A DNA stretch of 44,647 bases, taken from NCBI GenBank assembly GCA_001725945.1, contig LRMT01000303.1, positions 1-44,647 on the forward strand, written 5' to 3'. Below the pieces are notes generated by a model that saw only the letters and a list, made by a program, of their open reading frames with translations, was not told the DNA's origin and did no database searches. Shown here in pieces: positions 8,633-17,460 of the stretch (the stretch's first letter is position 1; every line of letters starts with the position of its first letter). Both the position numbers and the translations under genes were made by a program. Source of the DNA: Cupriavidus sp. UYMMa02A. Its GTDB lineage: Bacteria > Pseudomonadota > Gammaproteobacteria > Burkholderiales > Burkholderiaceae.

Positions 8633-10266
8633 ATGAACAAGCTCTGGAAACACGCGCTCGCGGTGACGGCTACGCTGTGCGTGCTTGCACCGGCCGCCGC
8701 CGCTCCGCAGAAGCCGAACATCCTCGTCATCTGGGGTGACGACATCGGCTGGGAAAACGTCAGCGCCTATGGCATGGGCGTGATGGGCTACACCACCCCA
8801 AACATCGACAGTATCGGCAAGGAAGGCATCCGCTTTACCGACCACTACGCACAGCCGTCCTGCACGGCCGGACGCGCCGCATTCATCACGGGCCAGTACC
8901 CGATCCGCTCAGGCATGACCACGGTCGGCCAGCCTGGCGACAAGCTCGGCTGGCAGGCCGCCTCGCCCAGCCTGGCTGAAGTGATGAAGCAGGCCGGCTA
9001 CCGCACCGGCCACTTCGGCAAGTCGCACATGGGCGACCTGAACCCCCATCTGCCGACCGTCCACGGCTTTGACGAGTTCTTCGGCAATCTCTACCACCTG
9101 AACATCGAGGAACAGCCCGAGTACCACGACTACAAGGCCTACGCCGAAAAGTACCCGGGCGGCGCAAAGGCGTTCGCTGCCAAATTCGGCCCGCGCGGCG
9201 TGCTGCACACCTTCGCCTCCGACAAGGACGACGCGACCGAGATGGCGCGCTTCGGACGCATCGGCAAGCAGACCATTGAAGACACCGGCCCGCTCACCAT
9301 GAAGCGCATGGAGGACTTCGACGCAGCCGAAGTCCTCCCGAGAGCCATCGATTTCATGGACCGCTCGCAGAAGGCCGACAAGCCATTCTTCGTCTGGCTC
9401 AACACCAGCCGCATGCACCTCTACACCCACCTGAATGACAAGTGGCGCTACGCGGCGGCGAAGTACACCCATGAGGACGACCTGCACGGCGGCGGCATGA
9501 TGCAGCACGACCATGACATCGGCCTCGTGCTCGACTACCTGAAGAAATCCGGTCTCGACAAGAACACCGTGGTCTGGTACTCGACCGACAACGGCCCTGA
9601 GCACGCATCGTGGCCGCACGGCGCCACCACGCCGTTCCGCGGCGAAAGATGACCACCTACGAGGGTGGCGTGCGCGTGATCTCCATGCTGCGCTGGCCGG
9701 GAGTGATCAAGCCGGGACAGGTGCTGAACGGCATCCAGGCGCATCAGGACATGTTCACCACGTTCGCCGCCATCGGGGGCGTGCCGGACGTGAACGCGCG
9801 CATGCTGCGCGAGAAAAAGCAGTACATCGACGGTCTCGACAATCTCGACTACTGGACCGGCAAGGCTTCCGAAAGCGCGCGCAAGGACTTCCTGTACTAC
9901 TACGAAAGCAAGCTGGCGGCCATCCGCATGGGGCCGTGGAAGTTCCACTTCTCGCAGAAGGAAGACTACTACTCGAATCTGCAACCGCGGACCATCACGA
10001 TGCTGTTCAACCTGCGCAGCGATCCGTTCGAGAGCTACGACAGCAAGGACTCCTACGGCCATCTCGTACAGAAGGCCGCATGGATGGCGGGGCCGCTGGG
10101 CGAGACCATTGCCGCTCACCTGCGCACGCTTGCAGAGTATCCCCCGGTGCAGCCCGCGAAGTCGTTCGACCGCTCGAACCTTGTGCAGGACTTCCTGAAC
10201 CAGCAGGCACAGCTCAGAAGGCAGCAGCAGGCGCAGCAGGCCCCCGCGCAAGCAGCGAAGGAGTAA
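8633..10266 (+). CDS. Secreted arylsulfatase-type sulfatase
   Basis: This is a type I sulfatase of about 544 residues that hydrolyses sulfate esters. A signal peptide covers about residues 1-23 (ending AAAAP), so it should act in the periplasm. The calcium-binding ILVIWGDDIGW motif comes next. The active-site signature PSCTAGRAAFITGQ has Cys77, which must be converted to formylglycine. GHFGKSHMG and STDNGPEH supply other conserved sites. One base is missing near 9649 (ggcgaaagatg for ggcgaaaagatg), after which MTTYEGGVRV continues the family pattern. The formylglycine-generating enzyme gene follows 8 bases downstream, which strongly supports the assignment. The C-terminus is unusually rich in Gln and Ala. 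The organic substrate is unknown. Confidence 0.92.
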
Positions 10267-10274
10267 GGGAAGGC

Positions 10275-11442
10275 ATGGAAACGATGGCAGTCGTCTCGCC
10301 GCGCAGGCGGACAATGCTGGTTCTGGTGGCGGCCGCCATGGGCGCTACGGGCAGCGGCTATGCATGGTGGAGCGCCAGCGTCCAAAGGTCCGCTGGCCAG
10401 GCGATCCGGACCGGCGATGGCGTGACGGGGCCAGCGGGCATGGTCCACGTCCCCGGCGGCGAGTTCCTGATGGGCAGCGACAGCAAGCTCGCGCAGCCCA
10501 ACGAAAAACCGGCCCACAAAGTGCGCGTGCACGGCTTCTGGATGGACCAGCACCACGTGACCAACGCCGAGTTCCGCAAGTTCGTGGAGGCGACCGGCTA
10601 CGTGACCACTGCCGAACGCCCGCCGGAATGGGAGACGCTGAAAGTCCAGTTGCCGTCCGGCACGCCGCGACCGCCTGACAGCGCCCTTGTGGCCGGCGGC
10701 ATGGTGTTCGTGGGCACGTCGCGGCCCGTGCCACTGCAGGACTATTCGCGCTGGTGGCGCTATGTACCGGGCGCCGACTGGCGTCACCCGGGTGGCCCGG
10801 GCACATCGATCGAAGGGAAGGACGACCACCCCGTAGTGCAAGTCTCGTATCAGGACGCCCAGGCCTATGCGAAGTGGGCCGGCAAGCGTTTGCGACCGAA
10901 GCGGAGTGGGAGTTCGCCGCGCGCGGCGGGCTCGAGCAGGCTACCTACACATGGGCGAAAAATTCGCGCCGGATGGCAAGCAGATGGCCAACGTCTGGCA
11001 GGGCCAGCAAGGGCAGCCGTTTCCGGTGATCAGCCCGAAGGCGGGCGGCGCGCTGGACACAAGCCCGGTCGGCACGTTTCCGGCGAATGGCTACGGTCTC
11101 TATGACATGACGGGCAATGCATGGCAATGGGTCGCGGACTGGTACCGGGCGGACCAGTTCACGCGCGAGGCAGCGCTGGGAAAACGGATCGACGATCCTC
11201 CCGGTCCTCTTGCGTCATGGGACCCGAGCGAGCCCGGCGTGCCGGTCGACGCGCCCAGGCGCGTGACGCGCGGTGGTTCCTTCCTTTGCAATGAGGACTA
11301 CTGCCTGAGCTACCGACCCAGCGCGCGGCGCGGCACGGACCCGTACAACAGCATGTCGCACCTTGGCTTCCGGCTGGTCATGGACGACCGCACCTGGGCG
11401 GACATGCGGCAACGCAATCTGGCCGCAGCGCACACGCGGTGA
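10275..11442 (+). CDS. Formylglycine-generating enzyme (SUMF1-type), exported
   Basis: This enzyme oxidises the active-site cysteine of sulfatases to formylglycine. The FGE-sulfatase domain starts with MVHVPGGEFLMGSDS and includes the ending GFRLVMD. The family's two redox cysteines are visible in GGSFLCNEDYCLSYR (about residues 339 and 344 after correction), spaced as in human FGE. Residues 10-32 form a basic stretch (PRRRTML) and a hydrophobic helix, so the protein is probably exported or membrane-anchored, possibly by Tat. Two single-base losses break the frame: near 10892 (ttgcgacc for ttgccgacc) and near 10954 (one G of a GGGG run). About 389 residues when joined. It is the last gene of the AraC-linked operon and converges with an IclR gene. 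Confidence 0.9.
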
Positions 11443-11447
11443 GTGGC

Positions 11448-12187
11448 TCAGCGCTCGCCCAGCAACCCGTCGCGTACCTCGCGCAGTGCCTCCAGGTAGG
11501 CGTCGCGATGCTTGCGCATGCGGTCGGCCGGGCCTGCCAGCGAGATCCCGACCGGCAGCCCGGCCAGCGAGCCGGTAACCGCGAGGCCATCGACTCCCTC
11601 GGCGCCCTCTTCCCGCGCCTCGTGCCAACCCCGCTTGCGGCCTTTGGCGATATCGGTCATCAGCCGGTCGACATCGATGATGGTGTGCGGCGTGATCTGG
11701 CGGCGCGTGCTGTTTTCCAGCGCCGCGCGCGCCTCGTCGTCGGGTAGCAGCGCGAGCAATCCCTTGCCCAGCGCCGATGCATGCAGCGCCGCACGTGTAC
11801 CCACGTCGATGATGTAGCGCAGCGGCTGCCGGCTCGGCTGCATGGCGACGACCTTCACCGCCGCGGGCTCCAGCAGCCCGAAGAAGGCGCTTTCGTTGGT
11901 CTTCGCCATGAGCTGCTCCACGGCTTCCTGCGCAAGCGTGGTCAGCGGGTCGTTCTCGGCAATCTGGCGGGTCAGCTCCATCAGCCGCCCGGTGGGATAG
12001 AAGCGGCGCGTGCGCGTGGTGCGCATCAGGTAGCCCAGGCTGTGCAGCGTGTGCAGCAAGTCGGACGTGCTGGTCTCGGGCAGCGAAAGCTGGCGCGCAT
12101 CTCGGAATTGGACAACTCCCGCTTCTCGCGGGCAAACACTTCAAACACCGCCATGGCGCGGCCGGCGGCGGGAATCATGGTTGGCAT
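11448..12187 (-). CDS. IclR-family transcriptional regulator (copy 1)
   Basis: This is a 246-residue IclR regulator: an N-terminal winged helix-turn-helix (about residues 10-65, LLHTLHSLGYLMRT) and a C-terminal effector domain (about 75-240, including TNESAFFGLLEP and LHASALGKGLL). One missing base near 12098 (gagatgcgcgcc for gagatggcgcgcc) separates the first 30 residues; the ATG at 12185-12187 (MPTMIPAAG) is chosen because the paralogue at 17461-18201 begins the same way and has the same total length. The gene is divergent from a Bug receptor operon, and a perfect 14-base palindrome lies 37 bases upstream of its start. It probably represses or activates that operon and itself in response to an organic acid or CoA-pathway intermediate. 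Confidence 0.87.
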
Positions 12188-12223
12188 GGGTATGGGCGGA
12201 TCGTTCGGTATCGGACAGCATGA

Positions 12224-12237
12224 TACGAAATTTCGTA
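12224..12237. promoter_or_regulatory. Perfect palindrome, probable IclR operator
   Basis: TACGAAATTTCGTA is a perfect 14-base palindrome, AT-rich in a GC-rich context, located between the divergent IclR gene (start 12187) and Bug receptor gene (start 12385). Its position close to the IclR start suggests autoregulation. Related sequences occur near the paralogous IclR gene (17373-17389 and 17423-17434). Binding is inferred. Confidence 0.55.
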
Positions 12238-12267
12238 GACAACAGGAAGCGGCGGCATCCGGCGCCC

Positions 12268-12313
12268 GATACAGCCCGTGTATTGATCGACATACCGAAA
12301 GTATTTTTCAGAT
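12268..12313 (+). promoter_or_regulatory. Tandem-dyad regulatory element, copy 1 (LysR-type site)
   Basis: Two dyads lie in tandem: ATACA-gcccg-TGTAT (12269-12283), which fits the LysR-type T-N11-A box, and ATAC-cgaaa-GTAT (12292-12304), centred 22 bases further on. A near-identical element sits upstream of the CoA-transferase operon at 38283-38328; about 39 of 46 positions agree, including a 22-base identical core. Both copies point toward their downstream gene at similar distance (72 bases here to the Bug start). This looks like paired recognition and activation sites of one LysR-type regulator. Confidence 0.6.
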
Positions 12314-12384
12314 GGCTGCCGCGTCCTTAGCATCCGGTAAACCGCGCTTGCGGGACAGAACGATACGACTGACAAGGAGACGAC

Positions 12385-13377
12385 ATGGCATACCACTCCG
12401 CCCGGCGACGCCGGGTGATGGCGTCGCTGGCGCTATTCGCGTTGCCCGCCGTATTGACCAGCTCGCCGGCGCTGGCTCAGGCCGATTACCCGAACCATCC
12501 GGTCAAGATCATCGTGTCGCTGCCGCCGGGCAGCGGGGCCGACACCACCGCCCGTTTCATCGCGCAGCACTTGTCCGAGACGTTTCACCAGCCGTTCGTG
12601 GTCGAGAACCGCCCCGGCGCGAACGGCTTCATCGGCGCACGCGCGGCGGCCGAAGCAGCACCGGACGGGTACACCCTGTTCATCGGCAGCAATTCGTCGA
12701 TGGTCACCAACGCCGCCGTGTTCAAGAGCCTGCCGTACGACCCCGTCAAGGATTTCGTGCCGGTGGAGCGCATCGCCCGCTTCGCCATGGTCGTGGTGGT
12801 CCCTTCCAGCTCTCCATACAAGACACTCGGCGATCTCGTCGGCGCTGCCCGCAAGGCGCCCGGCAAGCTGAACTACGCCGCCGGCAGCGCGGGCTACCAG
12901 GTCTACGTAGAACTCTTCCACGAGCGCTTCGGCGTCAAGGGCAACCCGATCTCGTACAAGGGCACCGCGCCAGCCATGACCGACGTGGCCGCCGGCAACG
13001 TCGATTACTCCATTGGCGAGATCAGCGCGGTGCTGCCACTGATCCGCGCCGGCCGCCTGCGCGCGCTGGCGGTGACCGACTCCCACCGCCTGAAGGAACT
13101 GCCGCAAGTACCCACCGTGGCCGAAAGCGGCGCACCCGGCTTCGAGGTCACTGCCTGGACTGGCCTGTTCGCCCCCGCGAAAGTGCCCGCGCCGGTCATC
13201 AAGGCGCTGTCGGACGCCGTGCGCGCGGGCATGCAGCGACCCGCCAGCGTGAAGTTCATCGAGAACCTGGGTGCCACGGTCTACCCGGGCGGCCCGCAGC
13301 AGTTGCGCGATTTCCAGCTCGCCGAGATCCAGCGCACTCACGACATCGTCAGGACCGCCGGCATTCCGGTGGAGTAA
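12385..13377 (+). CDS. Bug-family (TctC-like) periplasmic solute receptor 1
   Basis: This intact 330-residue protein is a tripartite tricarboxylate-type solute-binding protein of the Bug family. A signal peptide ends near residue 31 (SSPALAQA). The mature protein has the usual start DYPNHPVKIIVSLPPGS, the VVENRPGANG motif, APDGYTLFIG and DVAAGNVDYS. These receptors bind carboxylates or amides in the periplasm. No TctA or TctB membrane partner is present nearby, which is common for Bug genes in Burkholderiales. It heads an operon with a racemase 9 bases downstream, an enoyl-CoA hydratase and a dehydrogenase, so its ligand is probably the acid catabolised by them. An LysR-type tandem dyad and an IclR palindrome lie upstream. 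Confidence 0.92.
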   Translation: MAYHSARRRRVMASLALFALPAVLTSSPALAQADYPNHPVKIIVSLPPGSGADTTARFIAQHLSETFHQPFVVENRPGANGFIGARAAAEAAPDGYTLFIGSNSSMVTNAAVFKSLPYDPVKDFVPVERIARFAMVVVVPSSSPYKTLGDLVGAARKAPGKLNYAAGSAGYQVYVELFHERFGVKGNPISYKGTAPAMTDVAAGNVDYSIGEISAVLPLIRAGRLRALAVTDSHRLKELPQVPTVAESGAPGFEVTAWTGLFAPAKVPAPVIKALSDAVRAGMQRPASVKFIENLGATVYPGGPQQLRDFQLAEIQRTHDIVRTAGIPVE

Positions 13378-13386
13378 GGATCCGAT

Positions 13387-14562
13387 ATGCAAGACGACAC
13401 ACCGAAGCAGGGTCCGCTCGCCGGCATCCGGGTCATCGAACTGGCCGGCATTGGCCCCGGACCGCTGGCCGGCATGATGCTGGCCGACATGGGCGCGCAG
13501 GTGCTGCGCATCGAGCGCCCCGGCGACACCGATCTCGGCGTGAAGCGCGCGCGCCGATTCGACATCATGCTGCGCAACCGCAAGTCGATTGTGCTGGACC
13601 TGAAGGACCCGCAGGCCGTCGCCACCGTGCTCGAACTGGTCGAACAGGCCGACGCGCTGATCGAGGGCTTCCGTCCAGGCGTGACCGAGCGCATGGGCCT
13701 TGGCCCGGACGCCTGCCTCGCGCGCAATCCCCGCCTTGTCTACGGCCGCATCACCGGATGGGGCCAGCACGGCCCGCTGGCGCACACGGCCGGCCACGAC
13801 ATCAACTACATCGCCCTGACCGGCGCGCTCAATGCCATTGGCCAGCGCGGCGGACCGCCGGCGATTCCCCCGGCCTACCTGGGCGACTTCGCCGGCGGCG
13901 GCATGTTCCTCGTCAGCGGCGTGCTCGCCGCGCTGATCGAGGCCGGCAAATCAGGCAAGGGCCAGGTCGTCGATGCCGCCATCGTCGATGGCGCAGCCGC
14001 GCTGGGCGCGGTGTTCTTCGGCATGACTGCGGCCGGCCAGTGGCGCCAGGCGCGCGGCACCAACGTGCTGGATTCCGGCGCGCATTACTACAACGTCTAC
14101 CAGTGCAAGGACGGACGCTGGATCTCGATCGGACCGATCGAGGCACGCTTCTACCGCGATCTGCTCGCCCGCATCGGCGTGGACGCTGCGAGCCTCGGCA
14201 ACCAGACCGATCCCGTCAACTGGGACGCCGGCAGCGCAGCGCTCGCCGAGGTCTTTCGCACGCGCACGCGCGACCAATGGTGCGCCCTGCTGGAAGGCAC
14301 AGACGCCTGCTTCGCTCCCGTCCTCGACTACGAGGAGGCACCGCGCCACCCGCACCTGCAAGCGCGCGGAACGTTCGTCGAGGTCGACGGGATCATGCAT
14401 CCCGCCCCCGCGCCGCGCTTCAGCCGCACGCCGTCGGTGCCGCCCTCCGCACCGCGCGAGCCCGATTTGCGTGACGTCGCGCAAGTCCTCGATGGCTGGC
14501 TGAGCGCCGACCGGATCGAGGCCGCGCGGCTTGTGTCGGAAAAGGCTTGCCGGCCTGCCTGA
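13387..14562 (+). CDS. Alpha-methylacyl-CoA racemase (family III CoA-transferase fold)
   Basis: This intact 391-residue enzyme has the family III CoA-transferase fold (LAGIRVIELAGIGPGPLAG at the N-terminus). Three features mark it as a 2-methylacyl-CoA racemase rather than a transferase: His137 in AGHDINYIA, Asp167 in LGDFAGGG, and Glu252 in ISIGPIEARFY. Their spacing (30 and 85 residues) equals that of the catalytic His126, Asp156 and Glu241 of the Mycobacterium racemase MCR. Such enzymes interconvert (R)- and (S)-2-methylacyl-CoA so that branched acids can enter beta-oxidation. It is nine bases after the Bug receptor gene and precedes an enoyl-CoA hydratase and an HSD10-like dehydrogenase, consistent with a route for methyl-branched acids. 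Confidence 0.9.
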   Translation: MQDDTPKQGPLAGIRVIELAGIGPGPLAGMMLADMGAQVLRIERPGDTDLGVKRARRFDIMLRNRKSIVLDLKDPQAVATVLELVEQADALIEGFRPGVTERMGLGPDACLARNPRLVYGRITGWGQHGPLAHTAGHDINYIALTGALNAIGQRGGPPAIPPAYLGDFAGGGMFLVSGVLAALIEAGKSGKGQVVDAAIVDGAAALGAVFFGMTAAGQWRQARGTNVLDSGAHYYNVYQCKDGRWISIGPIEARFYRDLLARIGVDAASLGNQTDPVNWDAGSAALAEVFRTRTRDQWCALLEGTDACFAPVLDYEEAPRHPHLQARGTFVEVDGIMHPAPAPRFSRTPSVPPSAPREPDLRDVAQVLDGWLSADRIEAARLVSEKACRPA

Positions 14563-14605
14563 ACGTGTCTCGTTTCAAATCGGCCGGAGCATCCGGCCCT
14601 TCTAC

Positions 14606-15405
14606 ATGCCTACGCCAACCATGAGTTCTTTCCTCAATATCCAACGCGAAGGCGCCATCGCCATCGTCACCATGAACCGTCCGGAGACGCGCAATGCGCT
14701 ATCCGACAACGACGCCGTAGAGGCGCTGGTGGAGATGTGCGAAGCCGTCAACCGAGACCATGCCGTGCGCGTGGTCGTGCTGACGGGCGCAGGCCCCGCG
14801 TTTTCGTCTGGCGGCAACCTCAAGAGCCTGCGCACCACCTTCGGGCGCGAGTCCGGCGAGGCGGTCATGGCCCGCTACGCTTACCGTGACGGCATCCAGC
14901 GGCTGCCGCTGGCGCTGTCGAACCTGGAGGTGCCGGTGATTGCCGCCGTCAACGGCCCGGCGCTCGGCGCGGGCAACGACCTGGTCTGCACATGCGACAT
15001 CCGGATCGCGTCGGAGAAAGCCATCTTCGCCGCCACCTTCGTCAAACTCGGTTGATCCCGGGCGACGGCGGCGCGTGGCTGCTGCCGCGTGCCGTTGGCA
15101 TGTCGCGCGCCGCCGAGCTTTGCTTTACCGGCGACACGATCGATGCCGCACAAGCGCTCGAATGGGGCCTGGTGTCGCGCGTGGTGCCGCCCGAGGCGCT
15201 GATGCCCACGGCAATGGAACTGGCGCAGCGCATCGCCGTCAATCCCGGCCACGCGCTGCGCATGGCAAAGCGGCTGCTGAAGGAGGGCCAGCATACCCGG
15301 CTCGACACCATCCTTGAAATGTCGGCCGGCTTCCAGGCACTGGCCCACCACACGGCCGACCACGAAGCTGCGCTCGACAGCTACATGGCGAAGCTCAAGC
15401 GTTGA
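14606..15405 (+). CDS. Enoyl-CoA hydratase/isomerase
   Basis: This crotonase-fold protein has about 266 residues. It shows the oxyanion-hole segments AFSSGGNLKSL (about residues 69-79) and NGPALGAGNDLV (about 114-125), then, in a second frame, IPGDGGAWLLPRAVG. The frames join if one base is restored near 15052 (ctcggttgatccc for ctcggtctgatccc). The family adds water to 2-enoyl-CoA or shifts double bonds. The expected second catalytic glutamate position carries Asp/Gly (PGDGGAW), so isomerase or hydratase activity cannot be distinguished. Two in-frame ATGs (14606, 14621) are possible starts; neither has a strong ribosome site. It lies in the Bug-racemase operon before the HSD10-like gene. Confidence 0.85.
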
Positions 15406-15418
15406 GAAGGAGACTGAC

Positions 15419-16173
15419 ATGGACATCCGCGACAACGTCTTCCTTGTCACCGGTGGCGCCTCGGGCTTGGCGAAGCCACCGCACGCATGATTGCGACGGC
15501 AGGCGGCAACGTCGTCATTGCCGACATCAACCCCGCCGGCGAGGCGCTGGCAGCCGAACTGGACGGCCGCTTCGTGCGCTGCGACGTAAGCAGCGAGGCA
15601 GACGGCCGCGCCGCCGTCGAGGCCGCGGCCGCGCTCGGACGGCTGGGCGGGCTCGTCAACTGTGCCGGCGTTGCGCCTGCCTGCAAAACTGTCGGCAAGG
15701 ACGGGCCCCATCCGCTCGACGTCTTCGAGCGCACCGTCCGCATCAACCTCATCGGCACGTTCAACATGGTGCGCCTCGCGGCTGCCGCCATGGTCGGCAA
15801 CACGCCCGACGCGGGTGGCGAACGTGGCGTCATCGTCAACACCGCCTCGGTGGCGGCCTTCGAGGGACAGATCGGGCAGGCAGCGTATGCGGCGTCGAAG
15901 GGCGGCGTGGCGTCGATGACGCTGGCCGTGGCTCGCGACCTGGCGCGCGACGGCGTGCGCTGCGTGACCATTGCGCCTGGCCTGTTCGAGACGCCGATGC
16001 TGCTGGGCCTTCCCGAAATGGTGCGCGATGCGCTCGGCCGCATGGTGCCCTTCCCCTCGCGCCTTGGGCGACCCGCCGAGTACGCGAAGCTGGTCGAAGC
16101 GGTGATCGGGAACACCATGCTGAACGGCGAGGTCATCCGGCTGGATGGAGCGATCCGGATGCAGCCGAAGTAA
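15419..16173 (+). CDS. HSD10-like short-chain dehydrogenase (3-hydroxyacyl-CoA dehydrogenase type 2)
   Basis: The product is an SDR of about 251 residues that resembles 17-beta-HSD10/type II 3-hydroxyacyl-CoA dehydrogenases: the cofactor motif TGGASGLGEAT, the GLVNCAGVAPA segment, the family-specific GKDGPHPLDVFERTV and NLIGTFNM blocks, and the YAASKGG active site. Enzymes of this group oxidise 3-hydroxy-2-methylacyl-CoA and similar thioesters with NAD. One base is missing near 15471 (ggcttggcgaa for ggcttgggcgaa), which separates the first 18 residues; the ATG at 15419 has gaaggaga upstream. It is the last gene of the operon and converges with the second Bug gene across a hairpin. With the racemase and hydratase it fits oxidation of a methyl-branched acyl-CoA. 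Confidence 0.87.
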
Positions 16174-16196
16174 TTCCCGGGTTCCCCGCTCCATCG

Positions 16197-16222
16197 AACA
16201 GGCCGCTCGCTGCCGGCCTGTT
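16197..16222. terminator. Bidirectional hairpin terminator
   Basis: AACAGGCCG and CGGCCTGTT form a perfect 9-base stem with an 8-base loop, followed on the plus strand by TTTC and a T-rich stretch. It lies between the convergent HSD10-like gene (stop 16173) and the Bug gene (stop 16233), so it can end both transcripts. Confidence 0.7.
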
Positions 16223-16232
16223 TCACCTTTCC

Positions 16233-17233
16233 TCAGTCCACCGTCGCCCCCGAGCGCTGGATGGTCGCCTTCCACCGCCCCCGCTCCGACTGTACGTAGG
16301 CGCCGAAGTGCGCGCTGTCGAGACGAAGCGGCATGCCGCCGATGCGGTCCAGCGCCTGCACGCTGGCCGGGTCCTGCAGCATCGCCGACACGTTCTTCTC
16401 CCACCGACTCACCACCGAGGCCGGCGTGCGCGCCGGGAAAAACAGGCCAATCCATGCGGTGGATTGCGCCGTCGGATAGCCCGCCTCGGCAATGGTCGGA
16501 CCTGCGGCAGTTGCGGCAGCGCGCCGTGCCCATCACGGCCAGCGCCCGCAGCTTGCCGGCCTGCACCTGTGCGAGCGTCGAGGCGGATAGTCGAACGTCA
16601 GGTCTACCTGTCCGCCGAGCAGATCCGTGATCGCCGGGGCGCTGCCCTTATAGGGTACGTGGACAAACCTGACGCCGGCTTCCGACTGGAACAGTTCCGC
16701 CGCCAGGTGCGTCGCCGTGCCATTGCCAGCCGAAGCCACCGCCAGCTTGCCGGGATGCTCCCTGGCGTACGTGACCAGCTCCTTCACCGACTGGAACGGT
16801 GCCGAACTTTTCACCACCAGCAGGTTGGGCGACGACATCAGCGCGTGCACCGGCACGAAATCGCGCGCCGGATCAAAGCGCAGCCCCTTGTACAGGTACT
16901 GGTTGGTCGCCATGGTGCCCTGCGTGCCGAGCAGCAGCGTATAGCCGTCCGGCTCCGCGCGGGCCGCGACTTCGGTCGCCAGGTTGCCGCCGGCGCCGGG
17001 ACGATTCTCCACCACCACGCGAATGCCATAGCGCGAAGTCATCTGGCTGGCGACCAGCGGCCCAACTGGTCAGTGATGCCACCGGGGGGCCCCGGCACGA
17101 TCAGCGTGACCGGCTTCGACGGATAGCCGTCGTCCGCGGCCACCGGCGGTGCCAGGCCCACAAGGCCCAGCACGGCAGCCGCCGCCCCATATGCCAGTAC
17201 GTGCCTGACGACCTGGCGCTTCGGTCTTTGCAT
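16233..17233 (-). CDS. Bug-family periplasmic solute receptor 2 (four frame breaks)
   Basis: The minus strand encodes a Bug receptor of about 334 residues. A signal peptide (about residues 1-33, ending PPVAADD) is followed by YPSKPVTLIVPGPPGG, VVENRPGAGGN, EPDGYTLLLGTQG and the C-terminal VQSERGRWKATIQRSG. The coding frame changes four times, near 17063, 16583, 16524 and 16503. Each change is explained by one missing base and after four of them the total length is again a multiple of three, so the original gene is probably intact. It is divergent from the second IclR gene, a mirror image of the IclR/Bug arrangement at 11448-13377. No permease genes are nearby. Its ligand is probably linked to the downstream catabolic operon. 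Confidence 0.83.
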
Positions 17234-17460
17234 TTGCGTCTCCTTTTGGTTTTTTTCCCGAAGAGATTGACCTTGCAAGGCATCGAACGAGCGGACTCGC
17301 ATGTGCACCTGACGTCGCAAATGCCCGGCAAGACCGCCAAGCACTATCTCCGAATAATCGCATTCTAGTCCCAAATATCGAAATTCGTTGTGCTTGTTTG
17401 CGACATGTCGTATTGTTTTCCCATATTTCGTATATTCCAACATTTCCCCGGAGCCCCGAA
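17234..17460. promoter_or_regulatory. Divergent control region with IclR-like sites
   Basis: This 227-base gap between the divergent Bug and IclR genes is markedly AT-rich toward the IclR side. CGAAATTCG at 17379-17387 (a dyad with one central base) and ATATTTCGTATAT at 17423-17435 resemble the palindrome TACGAAATTTCGTA found beside the paralogous IclR gene. They are probable binding sites for the IclR protein, controlling both directions. Promoter boxes were not assigned. Confidence 0.45.

Noticed and set aside
12268..12313. Interpretation of the shared 46-base element as an insertion-sequence relic
   Set aside because: It occurs only in two promoter gaps, in the same orientation and distance to the gene, and contains dyads of operator type. 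A regulatory site explains this better, although a genome-wide count would settle it.
11781..14474. Open frame of 897 codons on the plus strand
   Set aside because: It covers the opposite strand of the IclR gene and a second frame of the Bug and racemase genes, all with clear family motifs. Its own translation is rich in Arg, Ala and Gly without recognisable domains, as expected for a GC-rich shadow frame.
14881..16566. Open frame of 561 codons on the minus strand
   Set aside because: Antisense to the enoyl-CoA hydratase and HSD10-like genes. Only its first 30 or so residues (QAGKLRALAVMGTAR) are meaningful, as one frame segment of the Bug gene at 16233-17233.
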